This document shows, piece by piece, positions 25,313 to 33,201 of a stretch of 48,350 nt of DNA. The notes below the pieces were generated by a model. The model had not been told where the DNA came from. It saw nothing but the letters and a program-made list of their open reading frames with translations, and did no database searches. How positions within the stretch are numbered: the first letter of the stretch is position 1; every line of letters begins with the position of its first letter. The stretch comes from Bacteroidota bacterium. GTDB taxonomy: Bacteria > Bacteroidota > Bacteroidia > Bacteroidales > UBA932. Both the position numbers and the translations under genes were made by a program. The stretch covers positions 1-48,350 of the forward strand of contig JAKQLB010000400.1 of NCBI GenBank assembly GCA_029567375.1. Direction: 5' to 3'.

Positions 25313-26362
25313 ATGAAATTATCGCAATTTTACTTTGAACTTCCTGAAGAAATGATTGCCAAATATCCGGCAAATTTCAGAGATGAATCACGTCTTATGG
25401 TGCTTAACAAAGAGACCGGAGAGATTGAGCACAAGATCTTCAAGGAAATAATCGATTACTGTAATCCTCACGACCTTTTCGTATTCAACGATGCCAAGGT
25501 CTTCCCTGCTCGTCTTTATGGCAATAAGGAGAAAACCGGCGCAGAGATCGAGGTGTTCCTTCTCAGAGAACTCAACAAAGACCAGCGTTTATGGGATGTG
25601 CTGGTAGATCCCGCCAGAAAAATCCGTATCGGCAACAAACTATATTTCGGAGAAAATGATGCCCTTGTGGCTGAAGTAATCGACAATACGACTTCCCGAG
25701 GCCGTACTTTGAGATTCCTTTTTGATGGCACTTACGAGGAATTCAAACAGACACTCCTGCAACTCGGCGAACTGCCTATTCCCAAATGGATACGCTCAAG
25801 AGCTGAAGAGTGTGATACTGAACGTTTCCAGACTATCTATGCCAGTAAAGAAGGTGCTGTAGCCTGCCCTGCCGCCGGCCTCCATTTCAGCAAAATTCTC
25901 TTCAAAAAGATGGAACTCAAGGATATTGACACCACTTTCCTCACACTATATATGAGCAATGCCCATTTTCACAATGTAGATGTAGAGGATCTCTCCAAAC
26001 ACAAAATGGACTCCGAAAAGGTGATCATATCAGCAGAAACAGCTGACAAGGTCAATAAGGCCAAAGCCAATGGCAACAGAATATTTGCAGTAGGTATCAC
26101 CACCGTACGAGCACTTGAGACCTATGTCACCACACAAAACGAGATCAAGGAACTGGACACCTGGACAAACAGGTTCATATTTCCACCCTATAAATTCTCG
26201 ATTCCCGATGCAGTAATCACCAATTTCCATCTCCCCTCATCCACAATGCTGATGAATGCTGCAGCTTTCGGAGGTTATGACAATGTGATGAATGCCTACA
26301 AAGTTGCCATTGAAGAGGGCTATCGCTTTGGCACTTATGGAGATGCGATGTTGATTATATAA
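25313..26362 (+). CDS. queA: S-adenosylmethionine:tRNA ribosyltransferase-isomerase
   Basis: QueA transfers the ribosyl part of SAM to preQ1 in tRNA, forming epoxyqueuosine. The start at 25313 ([20 protein letters not shown]) gives the family N-terminus; the frame is open upstream only through a GTG at 25286. The 349-residue protein has [30 protein letters not shown] and the C-terminal [20 protein letters not shown], all diagnostic. The 65-base leader is T-rich, with no convincing promoter. Downstream, a perfect 16-bp inverted repeat with a T-tract (26390-26441) may terminate its transcript. Confidence 0.96.
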   Translation: MKLSQFYFELPEEMIAKYPANFRDESRLMVLNKETGEIEHKIFKEIIDYCNPHDLFVFNDAKVFPARLYGNKEKTGAEIEVFLLRELNKDQRLWDVLVDPARKIRIGNKLYFGENDALVAEVIDNTTSRGRTLRFLFDGTYEEFKQTLLQLGELPIPKWIRSRAEECDTERFQTIYASKEGAVACPAAGLHFSKILFKKMELKDIDTTFLTLYMSNAHFHNVDVEDLSKHKMDSEKVIISAETADKVNKAKANGNRIFAVGITTVRALETYVTTQNEIKELDTWTNRFIFPPYKFSIPDAVITNFHLPSSTMLMNAAAFGGYDNVMNAYKVAIEEGYRFGTYGDAMLII

Positions 26363-26389
26363 AAATTGTCTTTTAAGCAGGCCGAATAG

Positions 26390-26441
26390 AATCATACTCC
26401 ATAATTTAGCGACAAAAAAGCTATTATGGAGTATGATTTTT
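26390..26441 (+). promoter_or_regulatory. perfect 16-bp inverted repeat with T-tract covering the dprA start codon
   Basis: AATCATACTCCATAAT at 26390-26405 is the exact inverse of ATTATGGAGTATGATT at 26423-26438. A nested AGC/GCT pair (26408-26410 with 26420-26422) lengthens the stem, leaving a nine-base A-rich loop. The right arm contains the dprA ATG (26426-26428), and a run of five T residues ends at 26441. The structure could therefore end queA transcripts, hide the dprA start in mRNA, or both. The pairing is seen directly; the function is inferred. Confidence 0.7.
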
Positions 26442-27535
26442 ACATTTATGCTGCCGCCCTAAGCAAATTGTTCGCTTACAAGCCGGCGGTTGCACTCAGA
26501 CTCATTGATAGAGTGAGCGATATTGGCGACATTTTCAAACTCAACAAAGAAGAACTTAGAGAACTGCTGCCGTTCAACAAGGAAATGCTCGAGGCTCTAA
26601 CCGATCCTGTACTACTCGACTGGGCACAGAAAGAGATAGACTGGGCGCGCGCCAACGAGGTGCAGACACTCTACATCACAGATCAAAACTACCCCTATCG
26701 ATTGAGAGAGTGCTACGACGCCCCTATTCTACTCTACTACAAAGGAAATGCAGATCTCAACGCTCGCAGGGTAATCTCAGTGGTAGGTACCCGTAAAGCC
26801 TCTTATTACGGCAAAAGCAGTTGTCGCAAGGTAATAGAAGAACTCGCCTTATCAAGCAAACCCTTGGTAATAAGCGGGCTTGCATACGGCATAGATGCTG
26901 CCGCACATCGCGCCGCAATGGAGTACGGACTTCCCACCGTAGGTGTGATGGCCACCGGCATAGACACTATCTATCCCCCACAACATCGAGGGCTGGCTGA
27001 AGAGATAATGGAAAAGGGTGGCCTTATTACCGACTTCTATCGTGGCTGTGAGGGCATAAGGATCAATTTCATCAAAAGAAACCGAATCATCGCAGGTATG
27101 GCGGACGCCATACTGCTTGGAGAATCATACTCAAAAGGAGGCGGACTGATCACCACCTCCCTAGCATCATCCTACTCTCGCGAGGTCTATGCAATCCCCG
27201 GACGTATCGGGGACGACTCTTTCGAGGGATGTAATAACCTAATCGAACGGGATGCCGCCAGGATCGTTACAAACCCCGGCACCATCAGCGCATCTATGGG
27301 CTGGAGGGAGAGAAAACTTCGCACAAAAACTTCCGTAACCGATCTCTTCGACGGGATTATCGGCGAAAATGCACGCGCAATACTCAACACGCTGAAGGAG
27401 AAAGACTCTCTTACAGCAGAGCAAATTGAGAAACGCACCGGCATCCCCCTACGGGAGCTCTCCACCGAATTGCTGCAACTCGAGATTTCAGGGAAAATAG
27501 TACAGATTATGGGAGACAAGTATTCTATTGCTTAA
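26426..27535 (+). CDS. dprA: DNA processing protein DprA
   Basis: DprA loads RecA on incoming single-stranded DNA during natural transformation and is also widespread in bacteria not known to be competent. The 369-residue protein has an N-terminal helical region, then the Rossmann-like core with VVGTRKASYYGK, SGLAYGIDAAAHRAAM, TGIDTIYPPQHRGLAEEI and RNRIIAGMADAILLGE. A C-terminal winged-helix-like domain (about 305-369) ends it. The start lies inside the right arm of a strong hairpin, and the nearest in-frame alternative ATG is beyond residue 50, so 26426 is kept. No clear promoter is visible in the 63-base gap after queA. Confidence 0.95.
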   Translation: MEYDFYIYAAALSKLFAYKPAVALRLIDRVSDIGDIFKLNKEELRELLPFNKEMLEALTDPVLLDWAQKEIDWARANEVQTLYITDQNYPYRLRECYDAPILLYYKGNADLNARRVISVVGTRKASYYGKSSCRKVIEELALSSKPLVISGLAYGIDAAAHRAAMEYGLPTVGVMATGIDTIYPPQHRGLAEEIMEKGGLITDFYRGCEGIRINFIKRNRIIAGMADAILLGESYSKGGGLITTSLASSYSREVYAIPGRIGDDSFEGCNNLIERDAARIVTNPGTISASMGWRERKLRTKTSVTDLFDGIIGENARAILNTLKEKDSLTAEQIEKRTGIPLRELSTELLQLEISGKIVQIMGDKYSIA

Positions 27536-27545
27536 TTATTTTCCA

Positions 27546-27553
27546 TAACTTTG
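27546..27553 (+). promoter_or_regulatory. candidate -7 box for the TatD-family gene
   Basis: TAACTTTG, an exact TAnnTTTG match, ends only nine bases before the ATG at 27563. If used, the transcript would start within a few bases of the start codon. A TTG at 27528-27530 sits 15 bases upstream, closer than usual for the -33 element, so confidence is limited. Confidence 0.45.
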
Positions 27554-27562
27554 TAGTTTACG

Positions 27563-28333
27563 ATGAAATTCATAGACACCCACGCACACCTGTACGACAA
27601 AGCTTTCAGCGAAGATATCCTGCAAGTAATCCAACGGATGGAAGAGGCAGGCGTGACCCATTGTATTCTCCCGGGAATTGACATGTCTGCATATGATGCA
27701 ATGATTTCGCTCTCTAATAGCCGTCCGGACCTTTTCTCACCCTGCATCGGACTGCATCCCACCTCTGTTGGCGAGGATTGGGAGAGGGAGCTTGCTTTTG
27801 TAAAAAAGCATGCCCGTGACCGCCGTTTCGCGGCCATCGGAGAGATAGGCATTGATAAATACTGGTCGACAGACTACCTGACGCAGCAGACAAAGGTCTT
27901 TGCCGAACAGCTGGAGCTCGCCGCCACACTTGACCTCCCCGTAATCATTCACTTGAGAAACTCCACTGAAGATATATTCAAAGTCTTTTCGGATGTACGA
28001 GGAATCCCTCTCAAGGGTGTATTTCATGCCTTTTCGGGAAGTTATGAAACTTATAAGCGGATTCTAACACAAGGAGATTTCAAAATCGGTATCGGAGGTG
28101 TTTCAACCTACAAAAATGCGGGAGTCGCCGCTACACTGGAAAAGGTTTCACTTGATGATATTGTGCTGGAAACTGATGCCCCATGGCTTACTCCGGTTCC
28201 TTTTCGAGGTAAACGCAACGAGAGCTCCTATCTAATCCATATAGCTGCCAATATTGCCATGATACAGGGCATTCCTATAGAAACCGTAGCTACTATCACC
28301 ACAAATAACGCAAGAAAACTCTTTTCACTATGA
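27563..28333 (+). CDS. TatD family metal-dependent hydrolase/DNase
   Basis: The 256-residue protein has the complete TatD metal set: FIDTHAHLYD (HxH near residues 6-8), the glutamate in AIGEIGIDKY, the histidine in VIIHLRN, GVFHAFSGS and the aspartate in VLETDAPWLTP. TatD proteins are 3'-5' DNases with possible roles in DNA repair or D-tyrosyl-tRNA hydrolysis; the exact substrate here is not readable. It has its own candidate promoter, overlaps the asparaginase gene by four bases (ATGA) and is likely cotranscribed with it. Confidence 0.93.
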   Translation: MKFIDTHAHLYDKAFSEDILQVIQRMEEAGVTHCILPGIDMSAYDAMISLSNSRPDLFSPCIGLHPTSVGEDWERELAFVKKHARDRRFAAIGEIGIDKYWSTDYLTQQTKVFAEQLELAATLDLPVIIHLRNSTEDIFKVFSDVRGIPLKGVFHAFSGSYETYKRILTQGDFKIGIGGVSTYKNAGVAATLEKVSLDDIVLETDAPWLTPVPFRGKRNESSYLIHIAANIAMIQGIPIETVATITTNNARKLFSL

Positions 28334-29364
28334 GCCAATCGATACTTTTGATCTATACCGGAGGCACAATCGGAATGAAACAGGATCCGGAAACCCTGCT
28401 TCTGAAACCCTTCAACTTCGGACTTATTACCGAGGAGGTGCCCGAACTCAAAAAATTCGGTTACCATATCGATTCATACTCTTTCAATCCGGTAATTGAC
28501 TCTTCGGATGTAACTATAACTTTCTGGCAGGAACTGGCAACCCTCATTTATGACAACTACGATAAATATGACGGATTTGTGGTACTACATGGTACAGATA
28601 CTATGGCCTACTCCGCATCAGCGCTGAGCTTTATGCTTGACCGACTTGACAAGCCTGTTATTTTTACCGGAAGCCAATTGCCTATCGGTATGCTGCGAAC
28701 AGATGGCAAGGAAAATCTTATCTCATCAATCGAGCTTGCAGCTGCCATGGACAGTGATGGTCACGCGCTGGTCCCCGAGGTGTGCATCTATTTTGACAGC
28801 TATCTCTACCGCGGCAACCGCACTACAAAATACAATGCGGAAAACTTCAAGGCATTCCGCTCCGCCAATTATCCGGTACTTGCAGAAGCGGGCATTCATA
28901 TCAGATATTACCGCGAATATGTCCACTACCCTGAAACATGGGGCGAAGGCATTCGTCTCCATACCGAAATGGATACCAATGTCGCTATCTTAAAAATTTT
29001 TCCCGGCATCACACCCGCTTATGTGGAGGCGGTTCTTAGTACAAAGGGGCTCAGAGCTGTAGTTCTTGAGAGTTTCGGCAGTGGAAATGCCCCCTCGATG
29101 GAGTGGTTTGGACGAATGTTGTCCGAAAGTGTAGCAAAAGGAGTCGTAATCGTTAATGTAACCCAGTGTCATGCCGGCAGCGTAGATATGTCTGCCTATG
29201 CCAACGGGGCCTTTCTCTCGGAATGCGGACTTATAAGCGGATATGATATGACCACCGAAGCTGCTGTGACAAAATTATTCCATCTTCTGGGCAGATTTTC
29301 AGATAACGAAGAGGTAAAATTGCGTATGAAAAGGCCATTAAAAGGAGAATTTTCGAATAAATGA
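28330..29364 (+). CDS. ansA: type I L-asparaginase
   Basis: This 344-residue enzyme hydrolyses L-asparagine to aspartate and ammonia. The first catalytic threonine lies in LIYTGGTIGM at the N-terminus, and the second motif is VLHGTDTMAYSASALSFML, with the Thr-Asp pair. The start overlaps the TatD gene by four bases. No signal peptide is visible, so a cytoplasmic type I enzyme is expected. The C-terminal domain contains NVTQCHAGSVDMSAYANG, another family mark. After its stop come 97 bases that hold the exbB leader. Confidence 0.94.
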   Translation: MSQSILLIYTGGTIGMKQDPETLLLKPFNFGLITEEVPELKKFGYHIDSYSFNPVIDSSDVTITFWQELATLIYDNYDKYDGFVVLHGTDTMAYSASALSFMLDRLDKPVIFTGSQLPIGMLRTDGKENLISSIELAAAMDSDGHALVPEVCIYFDSYLYRGNRTTKYNAENFKAFRSANYPVLAEAGIHIRYYREYVHYPETWGEGIRLHTEMDTNVAILKIFPGITPAYVEAVLSTKGLRAVVLESFGSGNAPSMEWFGRMLSESVAKGVVIVNVTQCHAGSVDMSAYANGAFLSECGLISGYDMTTEAAVTKLFHLLGRFSDNEEVKLRMKRPLKGEFSNK

Positions 29365-29419
29365 ATTGTTATTAAAAAAAAATAACTAAATTGCGCGATA
29401 TTTTACTACGCGAAGACTA

Positions 29420-29427
29420 TAACTTTA
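29420..29427 (+). promoter_or_regulatory. weak candidate -7 box for the exbB operon
   Basis: TAACTTTA matches seven of eight positions of the TAnnTTTG consensus, 34 bases before the exbB ATG. The only TTG upstream (29391-29393) is 26 bases away, longer than normal. The leader is AT-rich and I see no hairpin with a T-tract that would terminate the asparaginase transcript. Confidence 0.3.
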
Positions 29428-29461
29428 ATAAATCGTTTAATAATCAATTAAAACAAAACTT

Positions 29462-30265
29462 ATGAAAAAATTTTTCATGTTTTTGGCAGTTCTCGGCCTA
29501 ATGACCGTGTCTGCACAATTCCAGGTAGCTAATGCACAGGAAGAGACTCCTGTGGTTACTTCAGAAGATGTTCAGGAAGCACCCGCAGTTGATGAAGAGG
29601 AAATCGTTGACCCCTTTGCTGCAGGCGCATCTGATCAGCCTATGCACCAGGCCCTCAAACAAAAATTCATCGAAGGTGGTGCAGGCTTCATGGCAACAAT
29701 CTTGTTGTGTCTTATCTTCGGTCTTGCTATCGCTATCGAAAGGATCATCACATTGAGCCTTGCACAGACCAATACCAAGAAACTTGTTGAAAATGTAGAT
29801 AAAGCTCTTAAAGAAGGCGGCGTTGAAAAAGCTAAAGACGTGTGCCGCAACACCCGCGGTCCCGTTGCCAGCATTTTCTATCAGGGTCTTCTTCGCGCTG
29901 ACCAGGGTCTTGAAGCAGTTGAAAAATCAGTTACCTCATATGGTTCCGTACAGATGGGTCAGCTTGAAAGCGGCCTTTCATGGATTACTCTCTTCATTGC
30001 CATCGCTCCGATGTTGGGATTCATGGGTACAGTTATCGGTATGATCCAGGCATTTGACGCCATTGAGATTGCAGGCGACATCTCTCCGGCACTCGTAGCA
30101 GGAGGTATGAAAGTTGCGTTGATTACAACTGTGGGTGGTTTGATCGTTGCCATTATTCTCCAATTGTTCTACAACTATTTGATTGCAAAGGTTGAATCCA
30201 TCGTAGTTCAGATGGAAGATGCCTCCATTACTCTGGTTGACCTTCTGGTAAAACATCAGAAATAG
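29462..30265 (+). CDS. exbB: MotA/TolQ/ExbB proton channel family protein
   Basis: ExbB forms the pentameric inner-membrane stator that uses the proton gradient to energise TonB or Tol. The 267-residue protein starts with a signal-like helix (1-22) and an acidic periplasmic extension (about 26-60). It continues with membrane helices at about 76-98 and two in the C-terminal half (SWITLFIAIAPMLGFMGTVI and KVALITTVGGLIVAIILQLF), in the ExbB/TolQ pattern. A cytoplasmic helical region lies between. The extended N-terminus is usual in Bacteroidota ExbB. It heads a four-gene unit with an unknown membrane protein and two ExbD. Confidence 0.93.
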   Translation: MKKFFMFLAVLGLMTVSAQFQVANAQEETPVVTSEDVQEAPAVDEEEIVDPFAAGASDQPMHQALKQKFIEGGAGFMATILLCLIFGLAIAIERIITLSLAQTNTKKLVENVDKALKEGGVEKAKDVCRNTRGPVASIFYQGLLRADQGLEAVEKSVTSYGSVQMGQLESGLSWITLFIAIAPMLGFMGTVIGMIQAFDAIEIAGDISPALVAGGMKVALITTVGGLIVAIILQLFYNYLIAKVESIVVQMEDASITLVDLLVKHQK

Positions 30266-30325
30266 TCCAAATTCGGACCAATCAATAGTGTAAACAATTA
30301 TTAACAACGAATTAATCATCCAATT

Positions 30326-30739
30326 ATGAAATATTTAAAGTATATACAATACTTGCTGTTTGCCATATCAATAGTATTGCTCGTAGTATTTTATCTGACC
30401 CAAACCGGGTCTACGACAGACAAAATACTTGATGTCAATCTATTCTGGGCGTATGCGCTTATAGGCATCGGAGCGGTGCTTGCATTGATTTTTCCGCTTG
30501 CAAAGGCTTTCAAGACTAAGAAGGGAATTATTACTCTTCTTATTCTGATAGCAGGCGTGGTGGTGGTGATTGGAGGTTGCTACCTGCTCGCTCCCGGTAC
30601 TCCTATTGAAATCAACAAAGAGGTTTCGGCAGCCACCTTCAAATTCACTGATACAGCATTGTATGTAACATATGTTTTTGTTGCGGCTTCAATTATAGCA
30701 CTTCTCTGGAGTGCAGTTCGTAATTCATTTAAAAGATAA
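30326..30739 (+). CDS. four-helix membrane protein of unknown function in the exb operon
   Basis: The 137-residue protein has four probable membrane helices (about 4-24, 41-61, 66-88 and 110-132) with short loops. I recognise no catalytic motif. It lies between exbB (60 bases) and exbD (5 bases) on the same strand, so it is very likely expressed with the ExbB/ExbD proton channel. A role in assembling or modulating that complex is inferred from position only. The segment between helices 3 and 4 (about 89-109) is the only sizeable loop. Confidence 0.8.
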   Translation: MKYLKYIQYLLFAISIVLLVVFYLTQTGSTTDKILDVNLFWAYALIGIGAVLALIFPLAKAFKTKKGIITLLILIAGVVVVIGGCYLLAPGTPIEINKEVSAATFKFTDTALYVTYVFVAASIIALLWSAVRNSFKR

Positions 30740-30744
30740 TCAAG

Positions 30745-31332
30745 ATGGGAGCACCCAAAAAGACACCAGAAGTTAGTGGCGGTTCTATGGCGGATATCTC
30801 CTTCTTGATGTTGATATTCTTCTTGATGGTGAGCACGATGGATAAGGAAGAAGGTATATCGAGACGTCTTCCCGTTATGCCTCCCCCGGATATGAAGGTG
30901 GAGGACCAGAAGGTAAATCGTCGTAATATCATTCAGGTGAAGGTCAATGCTCAGGATAGACTCTACGCAGGAAATGAGATTATGGATATTACCCAGCTCA
31001 AGGATAAGATCAAGGAGTTTATGACCAATCCCCAAAATGACCCCAATCTTCCCGATAAGGAGATGACATTTATAGAGGGCTATGGTGACTGCCTCGTATC
31101 CAAAGGCGTGATTTCTCTGCAGAATGACAGAGGTACCAGCTACTCCAAGTATATCGAAGTACAAAATGAGTTGATCCGTGCTATCAATGAGCTCCGTGAT
31201 GAATGGTCTATGGCCAACTATGGCAAGAAGTACACTAGACTTAACGAGGAGCAACAAGCCATCGTTCGCAAAGCCGTTCCTCAGAGTATCTCAGAAGCAG
31301 AACCTAAGGATGTAACCAAGAGAAGACGTTAA
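30745..31332 (+). CDS. exbD: ExbD/TolR family biopolymer transport protein (first copy)
   Basis: ExbD is the inner-membrane partner of ExbB. This 195-residue copy has a short cytoplasmic tail, one membrane helix with the proton-carrying aspartate D17 (MADISFLMLIFFLMVSTMD) and a long periplasmic domain of about 150 residues. The family is normally about 140 residues, so the periplasmic part is extended and ends in a basic segment (DVTKRRR). It starts five bases after the unknown membrane protein. A second, shorter ExbD follows at once. Confidence 0.92.
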   Translation: MGAPKKTPEVSGGSMADISFLMLIFFLMVSTMDKEEGISRRLPVMPPPDMKVEDQKVNRRNIIQVKVNAQDRLYAGNEIMDITQLKDKIKEFMTNPQNDPNLPDKEMTFIEGYGDCLVSKGVISLQNDRGTSYSKYIEVQNELIRAINELRDEWSMANYGKKYTRLNEEQQAIVRKAVPQSISEAEPKDVTKRRR

Positions 31333-31344
31333 GGAGGATTTATT

Positions 31345-31824
31345 ATGTCAAAATTTGTTAAAAAAGGCAGTGGAGATACCCCCGGTATCAGTACCGCATC
31401 TCTTCCAGATATTATATTCATGATTTTGATGTTCTTCATGGTATCGGTTAGTATGCGTCAGACAGACCGTAAGGTGATGGTATCCCTTCCGGGAGCTTCG
31501 GAAGTAGCAAAACTGGAAAGAAAAGACCTTGCATCTTACATCTACATTGGTACCCCAACTCTCCAATATCAGAGTCTCTATGGTACAGAGTCACAGATCC
31601 AGCTCAACGATGCTTTTCGCAGCATTGAAGATATCCGTGACTTCATCGCATCGGAACGTGAATCTATAAGCGAGGCAGACCGTCCATTTATGACAGTATC
31701 CATTAAAGCCGACGAAAATACCCGTATGGGGATCATCACAGACGTAAAGCAAGAGCTTCGTCGTTGTTCGGCTCTAAGAATAATGTATGGCGCACGTAAA
31801 GTCGGCGCTATCAGCTCTTATTAA
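31345..31824 (+). CDS. exbD: ExbD/TolR family biopolymer transport protein (second copy)
   Basis: This second ExbD is 159 residues. Its single helix carries the aspartate D22 (SLPDIIFMILMFFMVSVSMR) and is followed by a periplasmic domain of normal size. The two tandem ExbD copies share the helix pattern but little of the periplasmic part, so they are probably not redundant; ExbD works as a dimer, and a heterodimer is possible. A strong ribosome site (AAGGAGGAT, 31331-31339) precedes the ATG. A perfect 12-bp hairpin lies 15 bases after the stop. Confidence 0.92.
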   Translation: MSKFVKKGSGDTPGISTASLPDIIFMILMFFMVSVSMRQTDRKVMVSLPGASEVAKLERKDLASYIYIGTPTLQYQSLYGTESQIQLNDAFRSIEDIRDFIASERESISEADRPFMTVSIKADENTRMGIITDVKQELRRCSALRIMYGARKVGAISSY

Positions 31825-31839
31825 GAATTATAAAGTTTT

Positions 31840-31872
31840 CAAGAAAGGGTGGCCAAGTGTCACCCTTTCTTG
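31840..31872 (+). terminator. 12-bp perfect hairpin after the exb operon
   Basis: CAAGAAAGGGTG at 31840-31851 pairs exactly with CACCCTTTCTTG at 31861-31872 around a nine-base loop. It lies between the second exbD stop and the alkaline phosphatase start. No T-tract follows (the next bases are TATGAAAC), so it is not a canonical intrinsic terminator. It may stabilise the exb mRNA 3' end or attenuate readthrough. Confidence 0.5.
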
Positions 31873-31898
31873 TATGAAACAAAAAGCAATATCGACAA

Positions 31899-33137
31899 AT
31901 GAGAAAATTATTAATTTTTGCCCTTACCTTGCTCGTGGTCACATCCTGCAGCGAGAAGAAGGCCAAATATGTATTCTACTTCATAGGAGACGGTATGGGA
32001 TTCTCCCATGTAGCCGTCACGGAGGCATTCAAGGCTACTGAAAAAGAGGTTATAGGGAGCGAACCTCTCACATTTACACAATTCCCAATATTAGGTATGG
32101 CTACCACTCACTCAGCGAACGAGTTCATCACCTGCTCTTCAGCCGCAGGCACTGCTCTTGCCGCCGGCACCAAGACACGCAACGGTATGTTGGGAGAGAC
32201 ACCGGACACTACAAATGTTACGGCAATCTCATACAAATTCCACGATGCAGGGCGCAAAGTGGGGATTATCAGCTCCGTAACCATAAACCACGCTACTCCC
32301 GGAGCATTCTACGCTCATAATCCTTCGAGAAGCGACTACTACGCCATTGCTAAAGAGTTGCCCGAAACAGGCTTCGAGTTCTTTGGCGGAGGCGGCTTTG
32401 CCAAACCATTCGGCAAAGAGGATTCCGAGCGTTCCATCTATGATATCGTGGCTGAAAAGGGCTACACCGTTTCTTACGGTATGGAGGATTATCTCGCCCT
32501 GAAGGATAGTGCAAAAAAAATAATAATGCTCCAGGAAAAGGGTAAGGAGGAGAATGTCCTTCCCTACAGGAAGGATATTGGTGAGTCGGACCTTACACTG
32601 GCCCAAGTAGTTGATGCCGCCGTCAAGTTTCTCGACAATGACAAGGGTTTTTTCATTATGGCCGAAGGTGGCAAAATCGACTGGGCAGCCCATTCAAACG
32701 ACCTCGCCAATACCATTTTCGAAACCCTCGATTTCGATGCTGCAATTGAGGTTGCATATAGATTTTACCTGCAACATCCCGATGAAACTCTCATAGTGGT
32801 GACAGCTGACCATGAAACCGGCGGAATCACGCTCGGTAAGACAAAGGGCTACACATTTGATCTTACCATAGTTAAGGAAATATTAGATGATATGGAAGGC
32901 GGAGAGGGTAAAGAGGTGGAAAGTGAAGAGAATCCGGACGTCTTTAATTACATGTCTGAAAAAGATATCATCTCCTATGTGTCCGATCAAGCTCATATAG
33001 GCTGGACCACCACATCCCATACCGGCGGTGCCGTTCCCGTTTTCGCCATCGGGGCCGGAAGTCCACTTTTCAGCGGCAGGATGGACAATACCGACATTCC
33101 GAAGAGAATATGTAAGGCTGCAGGTATCGCATTCTGA
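31899..33137 (+). CDS. alkaline phosphatase lipoprotein
   Basis: A 412-residue alkaline phosphatase superfamily protein. The N-terminus is a lipoprotein signal (MRKLLIFALTLLVVTSCSEKK; lipobox VTSC), so it is exported and lipid-anchored. Metal and catalytic motifs are FYFIGDGMGFSHV, the nucleophile region TCSSAAGTALAAG (serine 81 by alignment with the DSAA motif), VTADHETGGITLG and TTSHTGGAVPVFAIG. It should release phosphate from phosphomonoesters outside the cytoplasm. I see no Pho-box-like element or clear promoter in the short leader, so it may depend on readthrough from the exb operon. Confidence 0.93.
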   Translation: MRKLLIFALTLLVVTSCSEKKAKYVFYFIGDGMGFSHVAVTEAFKATEKEVIGSEPLTFTQFPILGMATTHSANEFITCSSAAGTALAAGTKTRNGMLGETPDTTNVTAISYKFHDAGRKVGIISSVTINHATPGAFYAHNPSRSDYYAIAKELPETGFEFFGGGGFAKPFGKEDSERSIYDIVAEKGYTVSYGMEDYLALKDSAKKIIMLQEKGKEENVLPYRKDIGESDLTLAQVVDAAVKFLDNDKGFFIMAEGGKIDWAAHSNDLANTIFETLDFDAAIEVAYRFYLQHPDETLIVVTADHETGGITLGKTKGYTFDLTIVKEILDDMEGGEGKEVESEENPDVFNYMSEKDIISYVSDQAHIGWTTTSHTGGAVPVFAIGAGSPLFSGRMDNTDIPKRICKAAGIAF

Positions 33138-33146
33138 TTTTATACT

Positions 33147-33178
33147 TTTGGTAGTTTGTCATTGATTGTCTAACTTTG
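33147..33178 (+). promoter_or_regulatory. promoter of asnS
   Basis: TTTG at 33147-33150 and TAACTTTG at 33171-33178 are 20 bases apart, an excellent match to the Bacteroidota -33/-7 arrangement. The -7 box ends 23 bases before the asnS ATG at 33202. It also argues against the TTG start at 33166, which would lie upstream of the predicted transcription start. Confidence 0.7.
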
Positions 33179-33201
33179 TCACTTCGATTATCACAAAAGT
33201 A

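Noticed and set aside
29371-29392. Terminator after the asparaginase gene (GTTATT ... AATAAC)
   Set aside because: The stem is only A-T rich with an A-run as loop and no T-tract follows.
30745-31824. Recent duplication of exbD
   Set aside because: The two copies share only the membrane-helix pattern; their periplasmic domains and lengths differ clearly, so any duplication is ancient.
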